64,000 nt of DNA. It comes from CAWFQB01 sp965277875. GTDB lineage: Bacteria > Armatimonadota > Chthonomonadetes > Chthonomonadales > Chthonomonadaceae. Made by a program: the position numbers and the translations under genes. The notes beneath the pieces are model-generated. The model made no database searches. It had not been told where the DNA came from and saw nothing but the letters and a program-made list of their open reading frames with translations. The number at the start of each line of letters is the position of its first letter. Position 1 is the first letter of the stretch. Where the stretch lies: NCBI GenBank assembly GCA_965277875.1, contig CBDIDV010000003.1, positions 248,001 through 312,000 on the forward strand. Direction: 5' to 3'. Positions 55,858 through 63,963 of this stretch are shown here, one piece after another.

Positions 55858-57507
55858 ATGAGCAGGTTCAAAGTTTCCGACGTTGCCATAGGACATGCGC
55901 CCGCGCCCTTTCCTTACCCGGACATGCTTTCGGCCATTCCCCTGATGATGGCGCACAACGGGCCGAGCTATCTGCTGCACGCCGTCGAGACGCTGCGCGC
56001 GCTGCGGGTTCCGCTGGCGAACGCGCGCCTGACGCCGGTTATCGGCAGGTGGTGCGGCAGGGAAGTGGAGCCGTACTACAGCGATAACGCGTGGGCGCGG
56101 ACGGCCCACCCGAACCCGGCGAAGATGCGGGTGCGGCTGGGTATCAGCGTGCGCGAAGACAACCGCCTGCGCCGGTTTTTCCCGCTCGCCGCCGTGGGCA
56201 TGGCGTCTCAGGAGGCCGTACTCGCCTGGCGGGAGCGGGGCGTGACCGCGTCGGCGGGCTTTCGCGAACTGTGCGCGCGTCTGGGCGATGTCGAGCCGGA
56301 ATGGACGAACGACGAGACGCCTGCGGAACGCCTGTGCCGATTGCTGTGCCGACAGTTTCCCGAACTGCGCGATCCGAGCGAGCGGCGGGAAGATGTGTCG
56401 CAGTCGGTCCTGCCCGCCGCCAGCATTCGCGCCGGACGCTGGGAGGACAGGCGCGACATCGCGCCCGGCCGGCGCCACATGCGCGGGGGCATGGCCGAGG
56501 CCGGGCAGGAGGCCGCGCAGGCGCTGATAGACCTTTTTCTGACGCAGTCGCTGCTCGCGGTCGCGACCGCTGACATGATGGGCGGCTTCGCTTATGAACT
56601 GCCCATCGAGCCGAAAGGCCGCGCGATAGACCTGGAGATCTCGGACAAGTCAGACGCGCGGGCCGTCGTCCGCTGGCTCCAGTCGTATCCCCATCATCCG
56701 CTGCCATACGCGCGCTATGCCCCCCCGGAAGGGCGCGAGCGCGCGGAGTGGGACGAGTATTTTCGGCTGTGTCCCGATCACGACAACATCTTCGAGACCG
56801 CGCCCAGATTGTGGACGGAAGAAGACCCGGCGATCATCGCCCTGTTCGGCGACATTCGCGCGAATGTCAACGCGGGCCACGACGAAACGTTTACCTCCGA
56901 CGAGATGCTGACGCTCGCCCGCAAGCGCCTGCCGGACTATCTGCCGCACTATCCGCGTCAATTTGCCGTGACCGGGGGCATGAACCTGGAAGGCATCCTG
57001 CTTGGTTTGCTGGAAACGTGGATGAAGCAGTCGCCGACAAAGCGGTTTCTGGGCCTGAGCGTGGACGACTGGCAGTTGTTCGCGCCCGACGAACAGCTTA
57101 TACTCGGAGAATTGCTTTTGCAGCGGCGGCAGACGCTGGATCAGACCGCGCTGTTTCAGACGGTCGCCCGGCTGCTCGTGGACAGCAGCATCACTACGGT
57201 CGTCGAGTCGTTCAGGCTGGAGCCGGTGCGCCTGGGCCAGCCTCTGGCGCAGTTGGGCGTGACCCTCTCGCTGACCGGCGTTTGCGCCCTGCACGCCCCG
57301 GAAATGGTAGTCACAATCCCGTTCGACCGCGAGCGCGACCCCCGTTCGCAGGGCGTCGAGCAAAAGCTCAAAATCATTGCGCGGCTGTTCCTGCCCGCGC
57401 ATATTCCCATGAAAACAGTCTGGAAGATTGACCGGCCCCGCCTGGGCGTTTCCACGTATCTGCGGCGGGCCGGCGACACGACCGGGCCGGCCACGCGCCT
57501 GAAATGA
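55858..57507 (+). CDS. TssG-position baseplate protein (candidate TssG)
   Basis: This 549-residue protein is encoded 19 bases after tssF. It is longer than typical TssG (about 330-350), and its N-terminus (LSAIPLMMAHNGPSYLLHAV) has no clear TssG features. Its end (IIARLFLPAHIPMKTVWKID, then RLGVSTYL) resembles the closing LvL...rLGwtsWL segment of TssG. The middle has a Pro/Asp-rich PDYLPHYPRQFAVTGGMNLE segment and a helix (SVDDWQLFAPDEQLILGELL). The ATG at 55858 has only a weak ribosome-binding site (GGCAGGG), so coupling to tssF is likely. Position suggests TssG; an additional domain or a different baseplate role is possible. Confidence 0.45.
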   Translation: MSRFKVSDVAIGHAPAPFPYPDMLSAIPLMMAHNGPSYLLHAVETLRALRVPLANARLTPVIGRWCGREVEPYYSDNAWARTAHPNPAKMRVRLGISVREDNRLRRFFPLAAVGMASQEAVLAWRERGVTASAGFRELCARLGDVEPEWTNDETPAERLCRLLCRQFPELRDPSERREDVSQSVLPAASIRAGRWEDRRDIAPGRRHMRGGMAEAGQEAAQALIDLFLTQSLLAVATADMMGGFAYELPIEPKGRAIDLEISDKSDARAVVRWLQSYPHHPLPYARYAPPEGRERAEWDEYFRLCPDHDNIFETAPRLWTEEDPAIIALFGDIRANVNAGHDETFTSDEMLTLARKRLPDYLPHYPRQFAVTGGMNLEGILLGLLETWMKQSPTKRFLGLSVDDWQLFAPDEQLILGELLLQRRQTLDQTALFQTVARLLVDSSITTVVESFRLEPVRLGQPLAQLGVTLSLTGVCALHAPEMVVTIPFDRERDPRSQGVEQKLKIIARLFLPAHIPMKTVWKIDRPRLGVSTYLRRAGDTTGPATRLK

Positions 57508-57518
57508 CACTTGGGCTT

Positions 57519-57558
57519 CTTGTTATTTGTTGCTTGTTACTTGTTGCTTGTTGCTTGA
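57519..57558. repeat. 7-8-bp tandem repeats before tssK
   Basis: Repeats of TTGTTGCT and TTGTTACT-type units fill 57519-57558, between the TssG candidate and tssK. Confidence 0.75.
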
Positions 57559-57606
57559 TCGTTCGTGTTTGATTGTTGATGGGATGTGAGCGATGGGTAT
57601 TTATTG

Positions 57607-58761
57607 ATGGAATACGACTTTTATTCAAACCACTGGGATGAGATCAGCCTGCTGCACGGCGAGCATCTTCATGCCGAAACGCTGTACATCGAGCAGATGC
57701 TGCGCTGGAGTATGCGGCATGGGCGCGAATGGGGCGTGGCGCAGATCGAGGAAGACGACTTCCAGGTGTATGGGGCCGCTTCCAATTACGAGGTCTCGCT
57801 CCGGTACTGCAAGGCCATCACGCCGCGCGGCTACATCGTGGACATTGATACCGAAAACGCCTTATCCCTCAAGGGCAGCAACGATCAGCATCCGGGGGCA
57901 TTGGTCGTGGTGTATCTGGGCGTGGCGGTCGTGAAACTCCCGGCGAACACCGGCTCGTCGCAGACCGGCGCGCTGCTGGATCGGCCCGTACTGCAATGGG
58001 TGTATGAACTGAATACGGCCTGCGCGTCGGGCGATTACGACTGGATCGAGGTGGGCCGGATGCGCCGCGAGGGGCAGGCGTTCGTTCGCGATGAGAGTTA
58101 TTTTCCGCCCTGCGTGTCGCTGCGCAGCTATCCGGCCCTGCGCCGCATATCGGGCGAGATCACCCGCACCGCGGAACGCGCGCTGCACTCGCTCAGGCGC
58201 GCGACCGAAGCCCGCGCCGACGGCTCGGAGGTTTCTCAGGCGTGGCTGGCGCTTGTCGGCACAATGGCCGCGACGCTTGCGCCCGCCGCCGTGCTGCTGG
58301 ATCGCAATATGTCGCCGCTGGCGTATCTGGAGCGGCTGGCGACCGTGATGCGGGGCTATCACGCCCTGCTGCCCCTGCTGCCCAAAGCCGACGGCTGGAC
58401 ATCTGCGAGCGACCTGCTGCGCGAGGTGATGAAAACGCTGGGCCTGGGAACGCTGACCGTCGAGGCGCGCGTCGGCGAGTATTCCGGTCAGACGAACGGC
58501 TTGGCCCCGAACGGCGCGACGGCCTCCGCTTCTGCACAGACCGGCGCTGCGCGCGGCATGGGCGAAGCGGAACGCGACGACATGAAGCCGGGGACGCTGG
58601 CATGGGATACCCTGGAACTGATACGCCGCGCGCTGCAGGCCCTGGGCGTGTTGTTTAACGCGCTGACGCCCGCGACGATGGCGCAGCCCGTTCCCGCGCA
58701 GGCCCGCCCGCAGGGAACCACGGTCATTACGCGGCCGGAGTCCGTCAAGAAGATGGGCTGA
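57607..58761 (+). CDS. tssK: TssK-like baseplate adaptor protein
   Basis: From the ATG at 57607 the product has 384 residues; a GTG at 57586 would add seven. The TssK N-terminus is recognisable: HWDEISLLHGEHLHAETLYI (TssK: vWxEGxxLxPqHFQ) followed by EWGVAQIEED. A long conserved stretch then matches: YCKAITPRGYIVDID, IEVGRMRREG, and RDESYFPPCVSLRSYPALRR (TssK: dedFiPPcl.i.aspaL). The C-terminal third is less conserved and carries an Asn/Gly/Ala linker. TssK trimers link the baseplate wedge to the membrane complex. This is the most confident T6SS assignment after vgrG. Confidence 0.82.
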   Translation: MEYDFYSNHWDEISLLHGEHLHAETLYIEQMLRWSMRHGREWGVAQIEEDDFQVYGAASNYEVSLRYCKAITPRGYIVDIDTENALSLKGSNDQHPGALVVVYLGVAVVKLPANTGSSQTGALLDRPVLQWVYELNTACASGDYDWIEVGRMRREGQAFVRDESYFPPCVSLRSYPALRRISGEITRTAERALHSLRRATEARADGSEVSQAWLALVGTMAATLAPAAVLLDRNMSPLAYLERLATVMRGYHALLPLLPKADGWTSASDLLREVMKTLGLGTLTVEARVGEYSGQTNGLAPNGATASASAQTGAARGMGEAERDDMKPGTLAWDTLELIRRALQALGVLFNALTPATMAQPVPAQARPQGTTVITRPESVKKMG

Positions 58762-58834
58762 AAACGCAGGATTGAAAGACGGGTTTGAGAAGATGGGGTC
58801 GAAAAGATAGAGTTGTAAAGATGGGATCAAAAAG
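58762..58834. repeat. about 16-bp degenerate tandem repeat before the small exported protein gene
   Basis: Units such as GAAGATGGGGTCGAAA, GATAGAGTTGTAAA and GATGGGATCAAAA fill 58762-58834, with GATG recurring. They run up to the ATG at 58835. Confidence 0.7.
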
Positions 58835-59335
58835 ATGAGCCATGCGTTTTGCGTCCGCTGCGTCCCGCCCGGCGTCTGGGCCGGGTGCGCTGCCATGTTC
58901 CTGCTCTCGTCGTGGGCGGGGAGTACACTATATCATAAGCCCGCTGTGGTACATGTAACAGCGCCTATACCTGCTATTCTGGTAATATTTGATGTATATG
59001 ATACGCAGGGAAATCGAATTAAAGATGCGAGCGTAAAAGGCTTTCCCGACCACCCCGCGCCGATTGATCTGGGCAGCGGCCTGGAGAAATCTTTACCGCA
59101 GGACAGCCGCGTTCCTTTGGAATTCCATTACCATGCGGACGCCCAATCCGAAACCATCGTCTGGCAGACGCAGGACAGTTATAAAGCGTGGCTGCGCGGC
59201 GCGTTTCCCGCAAAGTTAAAGACGCTCGATGCAGGCTATAACGCGGCCAAATGGGACGCCCTGATACAAAATCTCAACAGCACATCCACGCCGACGAAAT
59301 ATCATTATCCGGTCGTGTTCAAAGCCGGGGGATAG
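58835..59335 (+). CDS. small exported or membrane-anchored protein, TssJ-position
   Basis: This 166-residue protein has one hydrophobic segment near the N-terminus (VWAGCAAMFLLSSWAGSTLY), then a soluble domain with VTAPIPAILVIFDVYDTQGN and HYHADAQSETIVWQTQDSYK segments. I do not recognise a family. TssJ is a small outer-membrane lipoprotein, and this protein is of the right size and location. A WAGC sequence is present, but tryptophan at -3 makes a proper lipobox unlikely. It follows tssK and precedes the membrane protein at 59439. Confidence 0.5.
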   Translation: MSHAFCVRCVPPGVWAGCAAMFLLSSWAGSTLYHKPAVVHVTAPIPAILVIFDVYDTQGNRIKDASVKGFPDHPAPIDLGSGLEKSLPQDSRVPLEFHYHADAQSETIVWQTQDSYKAWLRGAFPAKLKTLDAGYNAAKWDALIQNLNSTSTPTKYHYPVVFKAGG

Positions 59336-59438
59336 TCGGAGCGCCGGAACGTAATGCCTGACCGGGACACCTGACCAAAACGCTTGCTTGAAGCCCCGAC
59401 CGGAGTGGAACCCTGACCGGAGTAGTGACCAATAAATC

Positions 59439-61694
59439 ATGTCTCGTAACATACATTTTACGCCGCAGCATTCCAAGTCCGTCGCCCCGCCCGCCTCCGA
59501 ATCCGCCGAGGATGTGGCGGCGCGCACGCTTGGCGTGGACGCCAACACCTATTGGACGGACAAGGATTACACCTTCGGCATCGTCAACCGCTACGCCCAT
59601 GCCCGCTGGTATCGCCTGACCGTCACCAAGCTGCAGCGCGGCGCGGATTACACCATCTACACGTCGCTGGGCCGCCTGGACGAAGATGTCGTGTTCGAGG
59701 TCGCGCCGGGTGACGAGTTCGCCGTTACCATCTCGTTCGGCGGCGACCAGGGGCGTGATCCGCGCGCGCCCATACAGTTCGAGGTGTACGTGCAGGAGTA
59801 CGTTACGCGCGACGAGGACTCGCCGCATGAGTTCGTGATGAACGAAATGCTGAGGTGGATACCCCGCCCGAATGCGGAGACGATCTTTCTGACTACGCCG
59901 AGCCGCGAAATACGGGTGCGGCCCTGGCCGTGGAAACAGCGCGTCAAGTTCGAGGCGTCCCTGGTCAACCGCAGCTATCTGCCCATCACGGCCAACGTGC
60001 GCGCCCTGCCCGGCGAGGATGGCATTGAGGCGGGACTGGAAGGCGCGCAGGAACGATTGAGCGAGGCCGTTCCGCCGCTGCGCGAGCAGCCCGTCCTGTG
60101 CGACATCATGCTGGAAAAGCGGCTGACCAAGCCCGTGCTGCTGACCGTGGACGCGCAGACCCGCATTCCCGATCTGGAAATGGACCTGACCACGTCGCCC
60201 AGTACCGTGCTGATCACGCCCATCGGGTTTCTGAAAGTCTGGCATGACTGGCTTGTTGTCGGCGTTGCAGCGCTGCTGGTGTTTTTCGTGCTGTACGATA
60301 TTCCGCCCTTCGTGCATCCGCGAACGACCGTATCTCTGACGCTGCAGGACTTGCCTCGCAATGCCCGCCCGGACGACCTTGTCGTGAAAATCACGCCCAC
60401 GAGCAAAGACGGCCGGCAAAGCACGCTGGAGTATCGGCAGGGTCGGGCGCGTCCAGGCTGGGACAAGGGCGCGTTCGTGTATGATTTCGACTGGGGCATG
60501 ATGCTCAAGGGGCTGCGCTGGACGTGGCGCGATGAAGACCTCAAGATGACCATCGAGCCGAAATCGGAGCGGAAAGCGCTGTACGAAGGCTACGATTTCG
60601 CGTCTATTCCGCTTAAAGGCGACGGTGTGGACGGCGTGACGATCTCGCGGCGCTCCGGTGTGCGCGCCGATCAGGTGCAGGCCGTGCTGTCGCGCAAACC
60701 CGGCGTCAACCTGCTGGTTTCACTCGACCGGAACACCATGCCCAAAGACGACGAGATCACGCTGAACATTCTGGTGAACGGCAAAGCGATGACGCCGGTG
60801 GGGTATGTGGAGGGCGATCTGATCCCCGTGCCGGATGACATGGTTAGCAAGCACAACACATTTGAGGTTCGCGTGACCGCGACGAACAAGGCCGGAACGC
60901 TCGAAGCGCATCAGACGGTGCATCCGCTGCCGCAAACGGCCTCGATCCCCGTGATGCTGCCGCCTTTTGTCAAAATCGCGGTGAATACTCCCCCTGTAAC
61001 GCCGCCCATTGTGCCAACGACTGTGCCGACAACAGGCGGTGTGGCGGCAGTTGCTGACCCGAAAAAACAGGCTGCTGGAACTCCGCCGGCTGCAGGGCCG
61101 GGGAGCAAGACAACACCTCTTGCAGGCGGGCCAGGAACGGCTGGCGATCATGGACAGGCAGGCGGCATGGGCGGTGGGAACCACGCAGCCAATCCCGCAT
61201 CGCTGAAACCGGACGCCGAGGTCGTGAAATGGTGCGGTCTGCTGCAAATCGGCGAGATGGAAAAGCCGCTCAGCGTGGAGCGGAAGAAATCCGGGCTGAA
61301 AATCGCGGTGGAACTGCATGTAACGCGGGCAGGAGATAACCCGGAAGTGAGAGTTTCCATAACGCCCACGGAAGATTGCTGGTGTCAGCTTTACGATGTG
61401 GATAAGAAGCGGGGCGGTATCGTGGCGCTGCTGGCCGGGACAAAAAAAGACGGTGTGAGCGGCGAGGACGAGCCGCAGCCCAACGAAAAACAAAATCTGC
61501 TGGATGGCAGGCCGGTATTTATCGCAAAGGACAAGCCGTTCACGTTCCCCGGAACCGTGTCCGACGGGTATATGGATGTGGGAGTGTTGGCCGTCAGTCA
61601 GCCGGCCAGCACAGTATTCGACAAAGATTTGATTCCCTGGCTCAAAGAGCATGGTGTCGGCGGCTTTGCGATAGGCGGCGTTGCCTATCCCTGA
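59439..61694 (+). CDS. single-pass membrane protein with DUF4384-like C-terminus
   Basis: This 751-residue protein has a soluble N-terminal half (residues 1-265) that looks beta-rich (WYRLTVTKLQRGADYTIYTS). One transmembrane segment at about 270-290 (WLVVGVAALLVFFVLYDIPP) separates it from a periplasmic-type second half. That half contains a Pro/Thr/Gly-rich linker (about 515-585). It ends with CWCQLYDVDKKRGGIVALLA, then FPGTVSDGYMDVGVLAVS, which is DUF4384-like. The downstream caspase has a matching C-terminal domain. It could take the trans-envelope anchor role of TssL/TssM, but neither family is recognised in it, so this is a guess from position. Confidence 0.55.
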   Translation: MSRNIHFTPQHSKSVAPPASESAEDVAARTLGVDANTYWTDKDYTFGIVNRYAHARWYRLTVTKLQRGADYTIYTSLGRLDEDVVFEVAPGDEFAVTISFGGDQGRDPRAPIQFEVYVQEYVTRDEDSPHEFVMNEMLRWIPRPNAETIFLTTPSREIRVRPWPWKQRVKFEASLVNRSYLPITANVRALPGEDGIEAGLEGAQERLSEAVPPLREQPVLCDIMLEKRLTKPVLLTVDAQTRIPDLEMDLTTSPSTVLITPIGFLKVWHDWLVVGVAALLVFFVLYDIPPFVHPRTTVSLTLQDLPRNARPDDLVVKITPTSKDGRQSTLEYRQGRARPGWDKGAFVYDFDWGMMLKGLRWTWRDEDLKMTIEPKSERKALYEGYDFASIPLKGDGVDGVTISRRSGVRADQVQAVLSRKPGVNLLVSLDRNTMPKDDEITLNILVNGKAMTPVGYVEGDLIPVPDDMVSKHNTFEVRVTATNKAGTLEAHQTVHPLPQTASIPVMLPPFVKIAVNTPPVTPPIVPTTVPTTGGVAAVADPKKQAAGTPPAAGPGSKTTPLAGGPGTAGDHGQAGGMGGGNHAANPASLKPDAEVVKWCGLLQIGEMEKPLSVERKKSGLKIAVELHVTRAGDNPEVRVSITPTEDCWCQLYDVDKKRGGIVALLAGTKKDGVSGEDEPQPNEKQNLLDGRPVFIAKDKPFTFPGTVSDGYMDVGVLAVSQPASTVFDKDLIPWLKEHGVGGFAIGGVAYP

Positions 61695-61733
61695 CTTGAT
61701 TCAGGCTGTGCGCCGGTGGTATCGGGTTGGTTT

Positions 61734-61776
61734 GGAGCCGGAAGTTTGGAACCAGAAGTTTGGAACCAGAAGGTTT
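61734..61776. repeat. 14-15-bp tandem repeat before the caspase gene
   Basis: GGAGCCGGAAGTTT, GGAACCAGAAGTTT and GGAACCAGAAGGTTT occupy 61734-61776, just before the AAGGA and ATG at 61802. Confidence 0.85.
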
Positions 61777-61801
61777 GAAAGCTAGAAAAGGAAATGTTCT
61801 C

Positions 61802-63799
61802 ATGAAGAAAGCAGCAAGTTTGTTTCTCACCCTCTCCGCCGCGTCCCTGCTGGCCTCTCAGACAGGATTGGCGGGGGCGCAGGCAAAGCCCGACCGCCGC
61901 GCGCTGCTGATAGATGTGACCAGCTTCAGCGAGTTCAAGAAGATCGAACCGCTGGGCTTTTCGGCAGACCCGCAGGTAGATATTCCGGTACTTTCCAGAG
62001 CCTTGAAAGCCAAAGGCTTTACGGTTACAGCCCTCAAAGACAGCGAGGCGTCGCACAAGCAGGTAATGGCCGCGCTGGACGAGATCGCAGCCACGGCCAA
62101 GCCCGACGACACTATACTGCTGTACTTCAGCGGGCATGGCGCGAAGGCGCATGGACAGTTCAATCTCTGCCCCTGGGACGCGCAGGCCGAGTCGCCGATC
62201 AACGACGTGAAGGAAAGCGACCTGAAGGAGTGGCTGACCAAGCTCAAGGCCCGCAATGTCACCCTGGTGCTGGACTGCTGCTTCAACGATATGGAGATCA
62301 AAAATCGGCCTTTGAAGCCCCTGTTTCGCGCCAAAACCATCGGGCGTCACAACATCGGCCCGGACACGCAGGGGGAGCAGGTCAACATCGCCCCCGAACG
62401 CGCCGTGATCTTGTCGGCGACCAGTCCTGATGGAACCGCGCTGCACGTCATGCCATTTGTCCGGCCCAAGTGGATCGGCCTGTTTACCATGAAACTGGTG
62501 CAGGAGATGGATGTCGCCTCGCCGCAGACCACGTACCGCAGCCTGATGGCGGATGTGCAGGCGGATGTGCAAAAGTGGATTGACGTGAGCAAGCCCACGC
62601 TCAAGGGCGCGGCCATCACGCAGACGCCGACCCTGTATGGCGCGGCCAGCCTCGTTGACCGCCCCCTGTTCGCGCCCGTGCCGGAAAGCGCTCCCGCTCC
62701 GCAGGGAGGAGAGGCGAAGCCTGCGCCGCCGGTCGTCGCGCTGCCCGTTGTGGCTCCCGCCGCCAAGCCTACCGCCATTGTGCAGCAGGCGGCAAGCGGC
62801 AAGCTGGTCATCAACAGCGACAAGGCGGACGGCCTGACCGAAGGCTCCAAAGTGGAACTGAAGGATAAGCAGGGCAAAGTCATCGGCAGCGGCCAGATCG
62901 GCAAGATAACCCAGGGATCTGCGGACGTGATTCCCGACAAGGGCGTGACGCCTAATCTGCTGCTGCCCGACGTTAGCGTCACCGTCACCAAGATCAAGAA
63001 CGATGTGACCCGCGACGGCGAATTCAGTATGTTCCTTGAGGGCGGCTCAGAGTTCACGGTTCCGGTGCAAAAGTCCCTGGAACGTTTCCCCTTCCTGAAA
63101 GTGGTGACGGATCGCGCGCAGGCGCGCATGATCCTCAAAGGAACCGGCGGGCCGAGCGGCTTTACGGGCAAACTGGTGGCCCCGGACGGCGAAACGTCCC
63201 TGACGCCGAATGACACCCCTGTGCAGGGCAAAGACGCGAGCGAGTTTGTAGAAAAATTCAGCGCGGACCTGATGCAGCTTGCCACGCTGACCGCCATCAA
63301 CCGCCTGCAAAATCCGACGCGCAGTTTCAGCGTGACCGTGCAGTCGGACAAACCACAGTATATCGAAGGCGACCTGGCGACCTTCAAATGCGCGGCGAAC
63401 CAGAACTGCTACGTGTTCCTGTATGTCACCGACGACACAGGCTATCCGGGCCTGCTGTGGCCGCTCAAAGACACCGACAAAAACTACTTGAAAATCGGCG
63501 ATACCCTGAACCTGCCGCCGCAGCCGCAGCCGCAGCGCACCCTGACCTATCCGGTCATGCCTCCCTACGGCACGGTCAAGGTCTCCGTGCTGGCGATCCT
63601 GGATAAAGCCGAGGCGGAAAAAATCAAGAAGGGTCTGCTGACCGGACAGAACCTGAACCGGATGCACACGGCGGGCAGCGGACACGGCATCGGGGCGTTT
63701 CAGGATGTGCAGGACCTGCAGCTCGGCTCGCCCGAACACTGGATGATCAATTCGCTGACCGTGACCACGCTTTCCAACAAGGAAGCGGGGCGTCCCTAA
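61802..63799 (+). CDS. exported caspase-fold protease with DUF4384 domain
   Basis: The ATG at 61802 with AAGGA upstream gives 665 residues with a signal peptide (KKAASLFLTLSAASLLASQ, cleavage near AGAQA). The caspase (C14) domain spans about 30-280, with catalytic His112 in YFSGHGAKAHG and Cys160 in LVLDCCFNDM. An Ala/Pro linker (300-345) leads to a beta region (SKVELKDKQGKVIGSGQIGK). The C-terminal DUF4384 domain (about 530-630) shows SVTVQSDKPQYIEGDLATF, NCYVFLYVTDDTGYPGLLWP and KVSVLAIL. Caspase plus DUF4384 is a known exported arrangement. It is the last gene of the injection locus and mirrors the WD40-caspase at the other end. Confidence 0.85.
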   Translation: MKKAASLFLTLSAASLLASQTGLAGAQAKPDRRALLIDVTSFSEFKKIEPLGFSADPQVDIPVLSRALKAKGFTVTALKDSEASHKQVMAALDEIAATAKPDDTILLYFSGHGAKAHGQFNLCPWDAQAESPINDVKESDLKEWLTKLKARNVTLVLDCCFNDMEIKNRPLKPLFRAKTIGRHNIGPDTQGEQVNIAPERAVILSATSPDGTALHVMPFVRPKWIGLFTMKLVQEMDVASPQTTYRSLMADVQADVQKWIDVSKPTLKGAAITQTPTLYGAASLVDRPLFAPVPESAPAPQGGEAKPAPPVVALPVVAPAAKPTAIVQQAASGKLVINSDKADGLTEGSKVELKDKQGKVIGSGQIGKITQGSADVIPDKGVTPNLLLPDVSVTVTKIKNDVTRDGEFSMFLEGGSEFTVPVQKSLERFPFLKVVTDRAQARMILKGTGGPSGFTGKLVAPDGETSLTPNDTPVQGKDASEFVEKFSADLMQLATLTAINRLQNPTRSFSVTVQSDKPQYIEGDLATFKCAANQNCYVFLYVTDDTGYPGLLWPLKDTDKNYLKIGDTLNLPPQPQPQRTLTYPVMPPYGTVKVSVLAILDKAEAEKIKKGLLTGQNLNRMHTAGSGHGIGAFQDVQDLQLGSPEHWMINSLTVTTLSNKEAGRP

Positions 63800-63806
63800 C
63801 AATGTT

Positions 63807-63947
63807 CGTAGGGGCAGACCTCCGTGTCTGCCCTCCTTCGAGACGTGTCTGCCTCTGCGCCACGCAAGGGCAATGCGTCAAGCCAAGCGAGGGCAGACAC
63901 GAAGGTCTGCCCCTACGGGTTCCATTCGCTCGTGTGCCTGCACAACA
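63807..63947. repeat. MITE-like intergenic repeat, copy 3, inverted
   Basis: Inverted 28-bp arms (63807-63834 and 63890-63917, one mismatch) carry the GTAGGGGCAGACC core. On the minus strand TGTTGTGCAGGCACA begins at 63947, 31 bases outside the second arm, repeating the flank seen at 11594 and 39555. Confidence 0.82.
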
Positions 63948-63963
63948 TTTTTGACCCGGCACG

